Assembly (NCBI GenBank): GCA_017427385.1
Contig: JAFRSW010000004.1
Location: forward strand, 62,001 to 126,000
DNA from: Bacteroidales bacterium
GTDB taxonomy: Bacteria; Bacteroidota; Bacteroidia; Bacteroidales; UBA932
Length of the DNA: 64,000 nucleotides
Direction: 5' to 3'
In this document: positions 49,360 through 58,280 of the stretch, piece by piece
Layout of the letters: each line of letters opens with the position of its first letter
Position numbering within the stretch: the first letter of the stretch is position 1
Made by a program: the position numbers and the translations under genes
The notes under the pieces: model-generated
Told to the model about the DNA's origin: nothing
The model's database searches: none
Seen by the model: only the letters and a program-made list of their open reading frames with translations

Positions 49360-50769
49360 ATGAATAAAAGGTTATTACTCCGAACATTGCCATTCTTGAT
49401 GATATACTTTTTGTCCGGTGCGCAGGAACTGAAGAAATCCGTTACCTGGGAGAATCTCCGGGCACATCCGGCACCATTGCCGGTGGCAGGGGAACTAAAC
49501 GCCGTGCGATCGTTGCTTGACGCGCCTTCCTGCTGGAGCGTTGGAGTGGAAACAATGGACCGGGATTACGCAGATTTTGAACAGTTCAAGCAGTATGTAG
49601 GAGAAACCGGCGTCGGGTACGGTCGTCTTCAGAGTGGCTGGGCTAAGACGGAACAAAAGAAGGGGAAATATGATTTCCGCTGGCTGGATGCCCATGTGGA
49701 CGGGCTTTTGGCCGAAGGGGTTCATCCGTGGATGTGCCTTTGCTACGGCAATCCTGTTTACTCCAAACACGGGCATGACCTGAATGCCAAACTCTTTCCG
49801 GACGGCCCGATTATGAATGCCTGGCTGCGTTATGTCAAGGCATGCGTGGCCCGCTATAAAGGGAAAGTGACTATGTGGGAAGTTTGGAACGAACCGGACG
49901 GTCGCAAAAACCTTGATTCGTATGCCCTTTATGCAAACCTTTTCGTACGCACTGCCCAAGCCATACGCGAAGAGGATCCGGGGGCGAAAATAGCCGCGTT
50001 CGGCAGCTGCTCTCCGGACCGGGAATATATACGACAGGCGATGGAACTGATAGCAGCTCAGGACGGAATCAAGTATATTGATTATATAACCTTCCACGCA
50101 TATTGGCCTCTTCCAGAAAGTATAATACCTGCCATAAAAAAACTCCGTGAGGATATTGACAAGTATTCCCCGTCCATCAAACTGCTGCAGGGAGAGACCG
50201 GTTGCCCCGGGCAACTGGAATACGGCCATGCCATGCGCAACATAGAGTGGAATGAATATAGCCAGGCAAAATGGGATTTGCGGCAGGCTTTGGCTCATTG
50301 GGGACTGGGCATTCCCTATTCGTTCTTTACCATGGTGGATTTGAATTACGGATGGATGCTGCAGTCCTTCGGCCTGATTCGGATGAACGGGAACAAAGAG
50401 CCGGTATATAAACGTCCCAAGTTCTATGCCGTACAGCATGTTACGAGCGTGTTCTCTTCGGATCTTGAACCGAAGGAGGGAGTGAAGGTGGAATGTGCCG
50501 GCACGAGAGAGGTAACCTGCATAGGTGTCGGTCGCAAAGGCGAAGCCGTGGGATGCCTGCTCTGGCTGTCAGGTGCCCGTCCTTCGGATACTCTGGACAG
50601 ATTGTGTATGGATGTCAGGCTGAAGGGATTGAATCTCAAGGACCCTGTCTATGTAGATCTGCTCACAGGTTATATCCACGAAATATCGGCCTTGAAGACA
50701 ACTGACGGATTCAAGGACCTCCCACTCTGGGACAGCCCCGTCCTTATCATTGAACGCAACGCTATCTGA
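49360..50769 (+). CDS. Clan GH-A glycoside hydrolase (GH39-like), exported
   Basis: 469 residues with a hydrophobic signal (RLLLRTLPFLMIYFLSGAQ). TIM-barrel motifs of clan GH-A: VGYGRLQSGWAKTEQKKGKY, FRWLDAHVDGLLAEGVHPWM, VTMWEVWNEPDGRKNL (acid/base Glu of WNEP), DYITFHAYWPLP, and IKLLQGETGCPG (nucleophile Glu). A C-terminal beta segment follows (VECAGTREVTCIGVGRKGEA). GH39 (xylosidase/iduronidase-like) is the closest fit, but other GH-A families are possible. It lies at the end of the sugar locus, after the palindrome. Confidence 0.82.
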   Translation: MNKRLLLRTLPFLMIYFLSGAQELKKSVTWENLRAHPAPLPVAGELNAVRSLLDAPSCWSVGVETMDRDYADFEQFKQYVGETGVGYGRLQSGWAKTEQKKGKYDFRWLDAHVDGLLAEGVHPWMCLCYGNPVYSKHGHDLNAKLFPDGPIMNAWLRYVKACVARYKGKVTMWEVWNEPDGRKNLDSYALYANLFVRTAQAIREEDPGAKIAAFGSCSPDREYIRQAMELIAAQDGIKYIDYITFHAYWPLPESIIPAIKKLREDIDKYSPSIKLLQGETGCPGQLEYGHAMRNIEWNEYSQAKWDLRQALAHWGLGIPYSFFTMVDLNYGWMLQSFGLIRMNGNKEPVYKRPKFYAVQHVTSVFSSDLEPKEGVKVECAGTREVTCIGVGRKGEAVGCLLWLSGARPSDTLDRLCMDVRLKGLNLKDPVYVDLLTGYIHEISALKTTDGFKDLPLWDSPVLIIERNAI

Positions 50770-50781
50770 TTTATTGTTCTG

Positions 50782-50961
50782 ATGAAACGAATTGTATCCC
50801 CATATTTCTGGTAATCATTGGGATGATGGCTTGCCGTCACAATGTAATCAGCTATCAGGAAGCTGAAGGGTATAAGCTTGTATGCCAAACCAAAGGCCCC
50901 ACGCTGGATGCCTACGAAGACTGGAGGCTCCCTGCCGGGGAGCGCGGTTTAGCCCGTGTCG
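50782..50961 (+). pseudogene. Remnant of a lipoprotein gene with a frameshift
   Basis: ATG 50782 opens MKRIVSPYFW then stops at TAA. Removing one base near position 50807 would continue the frame as a lipoprotein signal (FLVIIGMMAC then RHNVISYQEAEGYKLVC). The downstream frame stays open into the antisense of the aldo/keto reductase 3' end, so the gene body is missing. I read this as the decayed 5' end of a lipoprotein gene. No other feature is seen in 50770-50961. Confidence 0.4.
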
Positions 50962-51792
50962 TTAGAAGGTTGCGGTGTCGGGATGCGACCCTACGCGCGT
51001 TTCCGGAAGGCCGGCTATTGCGGTCATCTCTTCAGCATTCAGAGTGAAATCAAGGAAATTGAGATTCTCTCGGATGCGCTCGGTGTGAACTGATTTTACC
51101 AACGGCAGCACTCCGTTCTGAACGCAGAACCGCAGCAGCACGTGGGCGACGCTTTTACCGTGGGCGGCGGCGATTCCGGCAAGCGTCGCATCTTCCAGCA
51201 GGCGTCCCCTTCCCAGCGGGCTCCATGCTTCCACCAGTATTCCTTGCTCCTTGCAGAGCGCAACCGTCTCTTCTTGAAGCAGTCCCGGATGGTATTCAAT
51301 CTGGTCCACCGCCGGGGCGATATTTGCCGCCGCAAGGATTGGCGCCATGTGTGAAGGATAGAAATTGCTCAGACCTATGTTGCGTACAAGCCCCTCGTCC
51401 ACCAGGCGTTCCATAGCGCTCCAGGTATCCAGATTGATGCCGGTGGCTTTGCTGCCGAACTGGAGCTCGTTGGCAGGCCAGTGGATCAGGTAGAGATCCA
51501 GATAATCCATTCCAAGGTCCTGCAGGCTCTTTTCGCAGGCACGAAGAGTGTTGTCGTAGCCGCGTTCGGTGTTCCAGAGTTTGCTGGTTATGAACAACTC
51601 TCCGCGGGGCTTCCCCGCCTGCCTTACACCCTCTCCTACAGAGCGTTCATTGCCATAGACGGCCGCAGTGTCTATGTGGGTATAACCAGCGAGAATCGCC
51701 TCGCGGACCGCATCCACGCAAACGTCCCCGTCAGGGGTCTTGAAAGTGCCGAATCCCGGGCAAGGGATGGCATAACCGTTATTTAACTCCAT
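50962..51792 (-). CDS. Aldo/keto reductase
   Basis: 276 residues, an (alpha/beta)8 NADPH-dependent oxidoreductase. The catalytic tetrad is visible: D41 and Y46 in HIDTAAVYGNE, K71 in FITSKLWN, H104 in LYLIHWPANE. The cofactor region LPLVKSVHTERIRENLNFLD is standard. Closest in style to 2,5-diketo-gluconate reductase/prostaglandin F synthase-type bacterial AKRs; substrate not predictable. It starts 2 bases after the AAA ATPase stop, so the two may share a transcript. Confidence 0.93.
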   Translation of the reverse strand: MELNNGYAIPCPGFGTFKTPDGDVCVDAVREAILAGYTHIDTAAVYGNERSVGEGVRQAGKPRGELFITSKLWNTERGYDNTLRACEKSLQDLGMDYLDLYLIHWPANELQFGSKATGINLDTWSAMERLVDEGLVRNIGLSNFYPSHMAPILAAANIAPAVDQIEYHPGLLQEETVALCKEQGILVEAWSPLGRGRLLEDATLAGIAAAHGKSVAHVLLRFCVQNGVLPLVKSVHTERIRENLNFLDFTLNAEEMTAIAGLPETRVGSHPDTATF

Positions 51793-51794
51793 AA

Positions 51795-52922
51795 TTATAA
51801 TTTTTTAAGCCAGTCCCGGAAGATTAAATCTGTTATTTGTTTCTTATTCCCGTTATCCGATATATAATTTCCTTTTTTTAATGCGATGGCAGCGGTTTGC
51901 GATGAACTGGCTCCGCCTAACCCATACTTTTGAAGGAATGCCTGCGAAGTTACCATTGCCCCTTCCTTGTCTTCTCTGGCTATAGCCAACAACAGTTGTT
52001 TTTGTTTCGACGAGAAACGGGAAAACAGTTCTTGATAGGAAAACGCCTGTTGGGCTATGATGGCTTCGTATATGCTATCAAAAGCTTCTATAGATATGGT
52101 TCCCCCCTTATCTGTCTGTGCATAAGCCTCATTCATCATCAACTGATTGTACCAGGTGACGCCATCAAAATAATCGTAGCATTTCTCAATTAACGCCTCC
52201 TCGATATCTCTTTCACCAGAATGGAACATTTTCAATGCAAAATCCTTATACACATCCCGGTCGATCACATTTATAGTCATCATTACTGCACTATTGTAAA
52301 ATGGTTTGTCTGGTGATTTAAAAATATTGTTCATCGAATGCCCAATGCTCCCAGTGAAAAGAAATACGATGTTCTTGCACTTTTGAAATGCTGTTCGAAG
52401 GTATGCCTCCGCATTCTTTTCCTGGAAATCACGTATTTTTTGAAACTCATCAATTGCAACTATAGAGGGTTTCTTCATGCCGTCAATTATAGATAATATC
52501 TCTTCCAGAGTTTTCTCGGGTTGGACAATGTCCCCCATCCCTATCGAAAGGGAGTACGTTGATGTTAACTCGTTGTACGCGATTTTTGGTTGAACAGATT
52601 TGAGCCCTCTTAAAATTTTGTCTTGTATGCCTGGTGCCTTGGAATTGGAGAATACCTCTTTTGCAAACAAGGAAGTCATTTCCTTAAGACTTCCGGCCGG
52701 GTAAATATCCACAAGAAAAGTGTTAAAGGCGTTTTTTATCTCATCTTGTTCGAAGCAATGGCGAATAAGCCCGGTTTTGCCCAAACGTCGCTTTGCGAAT
52801 AGTGCAACATTCCTTCCGTTCAGAATGTGCTTACATAGTTGTGTGGTCTCGTTTTCCCTGTCGCAGAAATACTGTTTAGGGACAAAAGGAGTGAGAATAA
52901 ACGGATTACGAGTATTTTTCAT
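51795..52922 (-). CDS. AAA/STAND-type ATPase (archaeal ATPase family), AT-rich
   Basis: 375 residues. Walker A variant AKRRLGKTGLI (GKT at 48-50), Walker B SIVAIDEFQK (D158, E159), a sensor-like FLFTGSIGHSMNNIF, and a C-terminal winged-helix-like part (YQELFSRFSSKQKQLLLAIA, QAFLQKYGLGGASSSQTAAI). This is the PF01637-type family common as mobile, variable genes in Bacteroidota. It is visibly richer in A/T than its neighbours (for example AAA/TTT codons throughout), consistent with acquisition from elsewhere. Role unknown; some relatives are linked to defence or mobile elements, but no partner gene is seen here. Confidence 0.85.
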   Translation of the reverse strand: MKNTRNPFILTPFVPKQYFCDRENETTQLCKHILNGRNVALFAKRRLGKTGLIRHCFEQDEIKNAFNTFLVDIYPAGSLKEMTSLFAKEVFSNSKAPGIQDKILRGLKSVQPKIAYNELTSTYSLSIGMGDIVQPEKTLEEILSIIDGMKKPSIVAIDEFQKIRDFQEKNAEAYLRTAFQKCKNIVFLFTGSIGHSMNNIFKSPDKPFYNSAVMMTINVIDRDVYKDFALKMFHSGERDIEEALIEKCYDYFDGVTWYNQLMMNEAYAQTDKGGTISIEAFDSIYEAIIAQQAFSYQELFSRFSSKQKQLLLAIAREDKEGAMVTSQAFLQKYGLGGASSSQTAAIALKKGNYISDNGNKKQITDLIFRDWLKKL

Positions 52923-52946
52923 AATAATACGCTATTTAACGTTATG

Positions 52947-52954
52947 CAAATTTA
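52947..52954 (-). promoter_or_regulatory. Predicted -7 promoter box for the AAA ATPase gene
   Basis: TAAATTTG on the minus strand, an exact TAnnTTTG match, 24 bases before the ATG at 52922, in an AT-rich intergenic stretch. Confidence 0.5.
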
Positions 52955-53019
52955 CATAATTATTTAAAATCTTCAAAACCACAACTAAAAAAGGCAATAC
53001 AAATAATCAAAAAAAACGT

Positions 53020-53027
53020 TATCTTTG
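53020..53027 (+). promoter_or_regulatory. Predicted -7 promoter box for lpxK
   Basis: TATCTTTG, an exact TAnnTTTG match. It overlaps the TTG at 53025 that would otherwise extend the lpxK frame, which supports the ATG at 53055 as start (27 bases downstream). Confidence 0.55.
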
Positions 53028-53054
53028 ACTGATATACCGTCTGATAAGAACCAA

Positions 53055-54059
53055 ATGCTGATACAGCGTCTTATACTTAAGCGCGCCGCCAAAGCCTGGC
53101 GGAAGGCTTCCGGTGCCGCTGTTCCCACCATCTGCGTGGGCAATATCACCGTGGGCGGCACCGGAAAGACCCCGCATACGGAGATGATACTGCGCATGCT
53201 GCAGGACAGCGACCGTTGGGAGAACACTGATTTGGCGGTGCTCTCGCGCGGCTACAAACGCAAGAGCAAAGGGTTCCAGCTGGTGCAGACGGACAGCACC
53301 GCCGCATTTAGCGGGGATGAACCCCTGCAGATCAAGCGCAAGTTCCCGGCCGTCACGGTTGCGGTGGACAAGAACCGGGTGGAAGGATGCGCCAGGCTGG
53401 TTGAGGCCGGAGCCGGCATCATCGTCTTGGATGACGCATTTCAGTACAAGAAACTTCACGCCAGCCTGAACATGGTGCTGGTAGATTGGAAACGTCCCAT
53501 CTTCGAGGATAAACTTCTCCCTTTCGGCCGGCTCCGCGACCTTCCTTCCCGCATACACGACGCCGACCTGGTGATAGTGACCAAATGCCCCCACGAATTT
53601 GATCCGGAAGACAGGGATGAATGGAGGGAGAAGTTGCAACTCGCTGCTGACAAACCCTTGTATTTCACCACTTTGGATTACGATGTCCCGGTTCCTGTTT
53701 TTCCTGAGGAGGCAGATATGCGCTATACCTATTCCAAGACCGCTATCCTGTTTACCGGCATTGCGGACGATAGCCAGTTGAAGGCACATTTGAGCGATAC
53801 ATACAAGATAGTCGAGGTGCTCAAGTTCCCCGACCATCACGCCTACTCTAAGGTGGATATGTGGCAGATTGCCGCAGCGGTGCGCAAATATCCCACAGCC
53901 GCACTCCTGACAACAGAAAAGGACGCTGCCCGCGTGCTCGACTGCAAGAAGATAGATGATATCCTCCGGGGGCGCTTGTTTGCCGTGCCGGTCAAAGTTG
54001 CCTTCGTGGAAGAAGCAGACAAGGAATCTTTGGATGAAAAACTGGTGAACCTCGTATAA
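53055..54059 (+). CDS. lpxK: Tetraacyldisaccharide 4'-kinase
   Basis: 334 residues from ATG 53055. LpxK phosphorylates the 4' position of the lipid A precursor at the inner membrane, so the organism makes lipid A. P-loop VGNITVGGTGKTP at residues 28-40; LSRGYKRKSKGFQLV, SGDEPLQIKRKFPAVTVAVD, NRVEGC, and VLDDAFQYKKL (family motif DDAFQ) are all present, as is LLPFGRLRDLPSRIHDADLV. The N-terminal membrane helix is short in this start choice. It is the first gene of a plus-strand run with the acetylesterase (11-base gap). Confidence 0.95.
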   Translation: MLIQRLILKRAAKAWRKASGAAVPTICVGNITVGGTGKTPHTEMILRMLQDSDRWENTDLAVLSRGYKRKSKGFQLVQTDSTAAFSGDEPLQIKRKFPAVTVAVDKNRVEGCARLVEAGAGIIVLDDAFQYKKLHASLNMVLVDWKRPIFEDKLLPFGRLRDLPSRIHDADLVIVTKCPHEFDPEDRDEWREKLQLAADKPLYFTTLDYDVPVPVFPEEADMRYTYSKTAILFTGIADDSQLKAHLSDTYKIVEVLKFPDHHAYSKVDMWQIAAAVRKYPTAALLTTEKDAARVLDCKKIDDILRGRLFAVPVKVAFVEEADKESLDEKLVNLV

Positions 54060-54070
54060 GATATGCTCCG

Positions 54071-54856
54071 ATGAAGAAGATTGTATTCTTGTTACTCCTA
54101 CTGAACGTATGTTTGGCTTGTGATAGAAAAAAATACGATATCTATCTCCTTATTGGACAGTCGAATATGGCCGGGCGGGGAGAAGTGTTGCCGGAAGATT
54201 TCACCCCGATCACGGGAGTTTATCTGCTGAATTCCAACGGAGACATAGTGCAAGCAAGTGCACCGCTGAACCAGTACTCCACCATCCGCAAGAAAATGTC
54301 CATGCAGGGTTACAGCCTCGGTCTTTCCTTCGCAGAGACCATGCATTGCCAAAACGGTCGTCCGGTGCTGCTGGTTGTGAACGCTCGTGGTGGATCTCGT
54401 CTGGAGCAGTGGGAAAAGGGCAGCGGCGGATATCTTTTCAGCAAAAATGACGGGGACGATGAAGCCCTCTGGGGAACTGAGATGCCATCTTTTTACGATG
54501 AAGCTATCCGCCGGACCTTGCAGGCATGTAAATACGGAAAACTAAAGGCGATTCTATGGCATCAGGGTGAGAGTGATTACATCCCAGGCAGGGCGGAGAC
54601 CTACACAGAACGCTTCTCCGGATTTGTTGCAAACCTGCGCTCAGCCCTTGGGAGAGTGCCCATAGTTGTCGGGGAAGTCAACTACGCCTACAAAGGTGCA
54701 TCAATAATCAACCCCATACTTCGGCTGACTGCGGAGCAAATCCCGGACTGCATCTGTGTGAGTGCAGAAGGATGCCCTGCGAAAGCCGATAGCACACATT
54801 TCAACCGCGCAGGCTGCATCTTGCTTGGCCAGCGCTATGCCGAAGCCCTGTATTGA
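54071..54856 (+). CDS. Carbohydrate acetylesterase (SASA/DUF303 type), lipoprotein
   Basis: 261 residues; short lipoprotein signal MKKIVFLLLLLNVCLAC (Cys17). SGNH-fold blocks of the sialate O-acetylesterase-like family (PF03629): YLLIGQSNMAGRG (nucleophile Ser), VVNARGGSRLEQW, ILWHQGESDYIPG, and ADSTHFNRAGCILLG (Asp and His). It removes acetyl groups from exported sugars, probably hemicellulose-type; exact substrate unknown. It sits between lpxK and GH3 (12-base gap), suggesting co-use with GH3. Confidence 0.9.
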   Translation: MKKIVFLLLLLNVCLACDRKKYDIYLLIGQSNMAGRGEVLPEDFTPITGVYLLNSNGDIVQASAPLNQYSTIRKKMSMQGYSLGLSFAETMHCQNGRPVLLVVNARGGSRLEQWEKGSGGYLFSKNDGDDEALWGTEMPSFYDEAIRRTLQACKYGKLKAILWHQGESDYIPGRAETYTERFSGFVANLRSALGRVPIVVGEVNYAYKGASIINPILRLTAEQIPDCICVSAEGCPAKADSTHFNRAGCILLGQRYAEALY

Positions 54857-54868
54857 TAAGTCTAGAAT

Positions 54869-57649
54869 ATGAAAACAATCCGCATATTCCTGATTTCAGC
54901 TGCTATCCTGTCAGTTTCCGTGCCGTTGCATGCAGCCACCGCTTCAAAAAAAAACGTAAAAGCGAATAAAATCTACCACAAAGGCTGGATAGACTTCAAC
55001 AAGAACGGCATCAAGGATGTTTATGAGGATCCGCGGGCTCCGCTGGATGCCCGCATCGAAGACCTTTTGGGGCAGATGACGCTTGAAGAGAAGACCTGCC
55101 AGATGGCGACTCTTTACGGCTACCGCCGGGTGCTGCAGGACCAACTGCCCACCCCGGAGTGGAAAAACAAAATATGGAAAGACGGCATCGGTGCCATCGA
55201 CGAGCACCTTAACTCTTTTGTTGGATGGGGAACACCACCCAGCACGGAAAGCCCCTATATCTGGCCGGCATCCAAACACGGCTGGGCTCTGAACGAGGTA
55301 CAGCGTTTCTTTGTCGAGGAAACCCGCCTCGGCATCCCCACCGACTTCACCAACGAGGGAATACGCGGGGTGGAATCCTACAAAGCTACCAACTTCCCCA
55401 CTCAGTTGGGACTGGGACACACGTGGGACCGCAATCTTATCCGGCAGGTGGGATACATTACTGGCCGGGAAGGACGGCTGATGGGCTACACAAATGTGTA
55501 TGCCCCTATTCTCGATGTCGGACGCGACCAGCGCTGGGGCCGCTACGAAGAGATTTACGGCGAAGATCCCTATCTGGTTGCCGAGCTTGGCATCCAGATG
55601 GTGCGCGGCCTCCAGACCGACTACCAGGTGGCCTCCACGGCCAAGCATTATGCCATCTATTCCAACGGCAAAGGCGCCCGCGAAGGAATGGCCAGGTGCG
55701 ACCCCCACGAAACCCCGCATGAAGTGGAAAACATTCACATGTATCCCTGGAAAGAGGTGATCCGTCGGGGCGGGCTGCTGGGTGCCATGAGCTCCTACAA
55801 CGATTACGACGGCGAGCCAATTCAGGGCAGCAAATACTGGCTCTACGATCGCTTACGCGGGGATTTCGGCTTCCGCGGATATGTGGTATCCGACTCCGAT
55901 GCTGTGGAATATCTTCATCTCAAGCATCACACATCCGCCGATATGAAGGAGTCGGTGCGTCAGAGCGTTGAGGCGGGCCTGAACATACGCTGCACCTTCC
56001 GCAGCCCGGACAGTTACATCCTTCCCATCCGTGAACTCGTGAACGAAGGCGCGCTGTCCATCGAGACCGTGGACGAGCGCGTGCGTGACATACTACGCGT
56101 AAAGTTTATGGTAGGCCTGTTTGATCATCCCTACACCAGCGAGGCGGATATGAAGGAGGCCGACAGGGTAGTGAACGGGACGGAAAACAACGAGGTGGCT
56201 CTGCGCGCTTCCCTGGAGTCGCTGGTGTTGCTCAAAAACGACGGTCTGCTGCCGTTGGATGTCGGGAAACTCCATAAAGTTGCCGTGCTTGGTCCGAATG
56301 CTAATGAAGATGGCTACGCCCATGTGCACTACGGCCCGCAGGCCACCGAATCCGTGACTGTTTATGAGGGACTGCGCAAAGCCCTCGAGGGTAAGGCGGA
56401 AGTGGTTTATGCGAAGGGCTGTGACCATGTGGATTCGCAGTGGCCGGATTCTGAAATATATGGATATGTGCCCACAGATGAGGAATCTGCCGGAATCGCC
56501 GAGGCTGTCCGTACTGCCAGGGATGCCGATGTGGCGGTGGTCGTGGTTGGGGGCAATCTTCGTACTTGCGGAGAGAACCGTTCCCGCACCAGCCTCGACC
56601 TTCCTCCCGTGCAGGAACTCCTGCTCAAGGAAGTGCACAAGGCAGGGATACCGCTTGTCGTGGTAATGATAAACGGCCGGCCCCTCAGCGTGAACTGGGC
56701 CGACCGCAACGCGAACGCCATCCTCGAAGCCTGGTATCCCGGAGCTCACGGGGGAACCGCCGTTGCTCAGGTGCTGCTGGGCGAATACAATCCAGGCGGC
56801 AAACTTACCGTCACCTTCCCTCGAACCGTCGGGCAGATTCCGTTCAATTTCCCCTTTAAGCCCAATTCTCAGGTGGACGGATATGTCGGGGTTGGACCGG
56901 AAGGCAAGAAAACTCGTGCTGCAGGGGCTCTGTACGACTTTGGCTACGGGCTCAGTTATACGACATTCGAATATTCCGACATGCAACTGTCGTCATCCCG
57001 CATAATGCCGGGCGACAGCCTCACAGTGTCCTGCGTAATCAAGAACACCGGTTCCCGCAAGGGAGATGAGATTGCCCAGTTATATATCCATGACCTTGTG
57101 AGTTCCATTACGGTTTACGACAGGATGCTTCGTGGATTCGAGCGGATTACCCTGGAGCCTGGAGAAAGCAGGAAAGTGGAGTTTAAACTCGGCCCGGAAG
57201 ACTTTACCATGCTCGACAGGAATCTTAAGCCGGTAATCGAGCCGGGGCTCTTTGAAATTTACATCGGGGCTTCTTCCGTGGACCTCAGACTGGGGGACAT
57301 GCTTACCATGCAGGACCCTGCCGATCCGCTCAAGACGTTCAGCACGGGTAATGCCGCTCTTGCCGGAGTGCTCCCCATAACGCTTAACGCAGGTGAGGAG
57401 GTAACCTTCAGCCTTAAACCGAACGTGGCTTTCAAGAAGTTCGATCTGCAGTGGAGGATGGATACCAATTGCAAATACAAGGTGCAGCTGAACCTCGGCG
57501 GAGGCCAGTTCCAGACTCTGTTGGAGATGAGCGCAACCGGCGGTTCACAGAAACCACGTTTCAGCGGAGACTATAAAGCCAGCGACCTCCGGATCCTGGT
57601 GACCGAAGGCCGCGGTACGATTACAGACTTTGACTGTCTGGCGCTGTAG
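54869..57649 (+). CDS. Large GH3 family glycosidase, exported
   Basis: 926 residues with a signal peptide (MKTIRIFLISAAILSVSVPL then HAA). GH3 barrel: IEDLLGQMTLEEKTCQMATL, RLGIPTDFTNEGIRGVES, AKHYAIYSNGKGA, and GYVVSDSDAVE with expected nucleophile D342. The second sandwich has LVLLKNDGLLPLD, GENRSRTSLDLPP and EAWYPGAHGGTAVAQVLLGE; a fibronectin-III-like domain ends near residue 805 (YIGASSVDLRLGD). About 120 further residues form a C-terminal beta extension (EVTFSLKPNVAFKKFDLQWR), similar to small binding modules. Beta-glucosidase or xylosidase; not separable by eye. It ends 5 bases from convergent frr. Confidence 0.94.
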   Translation: MKTIRIFLISAAILSVSVPLHAATASKKNVKANKIYHKGWIDFNKNGIKDVYEDPRAPLDARIEDLLGQMTLEEKTCQMATLYGYRRVLQDQLPTPEWKNKIWKDGIGAIDEHLNSFVGWGTPPSTESPYIWPASKHGWALNEVQRFFVEETRLGIPTDFTNEGIRGVESYKATNFPTQLGLGHTWDRNLIRQVGYITGREGRLMGYTNVYAPILDVGRDQRWGRYEEIYGEDPYLVAELGIQMVRGLQTDYQVASTAKHYAIYSNGKGAREGMARCDPHETPHEVENIHMYPWKEVIRRGGLLGAMSSYNDYDGEPIQGSKYWLYDRLRGDFGFRGYVVSDSDAVEYLHLKHHTSADMKESVRQSVEAGLNIRCTFRSPDSYILPIRELVNEGALSIETVDERVRDILRVKFMVGLFDHPYTSEADMKEADRVVNGTENNEVALRASLESLVLLKNDGLLPLDVGKLHKVAVLGPNANEDGYAHVHYGPQATESVTVYEGLRKALEGKAEVVYAKGCDHVDSQWPDSEIYGYVPTDEESAGIAEAVRTARDADVAVVVVGGNLRTCGENRSRTSLDLPPVQELLLKEVHKAGIPLVVVMINGRPLSVNWADRNANAILEAWYPGAHGGTAVAQVLLGEYNPGGKLTVTFPRTVGQIPFNFPFKPNSQVDGYVGVGPEGKKTRAAGALYDFGYGLSYTTFEYSDMQLSSSRIMPGDSLTVSCVIKNTGSRKGDEIAQLYIHDLVSSITVYDRMLRGFERITLEPGESRKVEFKLGPEDFTMLDRNLKPVIEPGLFEIYIGASSVDLRLGDMLTMQDPADPLKTFSTGNAALAGVLPITLNAGEEVTFSLKPNVAFKKFDLQWRMDTNCKYKVQLNLGGGQFQTLLEMSATGGSQKPRFSGDYKASDLRILVTEGRGTITDFDCLAL

Positions 57650-57654
57650 AGCCT

Positions 57655-58224
57655 CTACACTGTAAGGATTTCCTTTTCCTTGGCTGCTACGATCTCGTCG
57701 ACGTTCTTCACGAACTTGTCGGTGACTTTCTGCACCTCGCCTTCGCCTTCCTTCTCGGTATCCTCGCTCATGCCCTCGTTCTTCTGGGCTTTCTTGAGGA
57801 GTTCCATCGCATCGCGGCGGGCGTTGCGCACCACCACCTTGGCCTGCTCGCCGGCGGCCTTGGCCTTCTTGACAAGGTCTTTGCGGCGCTCTTCGGTGAG
57901 GGCGGGCACCACGCAGCGGATTATCTCACCGTTGTTCTGGGGGGTGAACCCGAGGTTGGCGTCGAGGATGGCCTTCTCGATTACGGGAATCATATTGCGC
58001 TCCCAGGGCTGGATGGCCAGGGTGCGGGCGTCGGGAGTGGTGACGGATGCAACCTGCATCAGCGGGGTGGGGGTGCCGTAGTAGCTGACAGTCACGCCGT
58101 TGAAGATGGCGGGGCTGGCCTTGCCTACGCGGTAGGTCTTGAGGTCTTCTTCAAGGAAGAGAACGGCTTCCTGCATTTTTTCTTCAGCGCCGTTCAGGAT
58201 TTCTTTTGCTCTGTCGGTTAACAT
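57655..58224 (-). CDS. frr: Ribosome recycling factor
   Basis: 189 residues, standard length. It splits post-termination ribosomes with EF-G. Signatures: LEEDLKTYRVGKASPAIFNG, YYGTPTPLMQVASVTTPDAR, IQPWERNMIPVIEKAILDAN, LGFTPQNNGEIIRCVVPALT, TEERRKDLVKKAKAAGEQAK and VVRNARRDAMELLKKAQKN. It follows pyrH by 85 bases that contain two repeat types, an otherwise classical pyrH-frr pairing. Confidence 0.97.
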   Translation of the reverse strand: MLTDRAKEILNGAEEKMQEAVLFLEEDLKTYRVGKASPAIFNGVTVSYYGTPTPLMQVASVTTPDARTLAIQPWERNMIPVIEKAILDANLGFTPQNNGEIIRCVVPALTEERRKDLVKKAKAAGEQAKVVVRNARRDAMELLKKAQKNEGMSEDTEKEGEGEVQKVTDKFVKNVDEIVAAKEKEILTV

Positions 58225-58247
58225 ATCTTTTGTTGTTTTATTCAGTT

Positions 58248-58275
58248 AGATTCCTTCGCTTCGCTCGGAATGACA
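58248..58275 (-). repeat. Dispersed 28-base repeat, intergenic copy
   Basis: Exact reverse complement of the repeat at 61749-61776 (core GTCATTCCGAGCGAAGCGA). It lies between pyrH and frr, transcribed in their mRNA. A weak ATTCC/GGAAT stem is possible. Confidence 0.85.
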
Positions 58276-58280
58276 GTTTT

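Noticed and set aside
53025-53054. TTG at 53025 as the lpxK start
   Set aside because: It overlaps a perfect -7 box (53020-53027); ATG 53055 begins the conserved region with a sensible leader.
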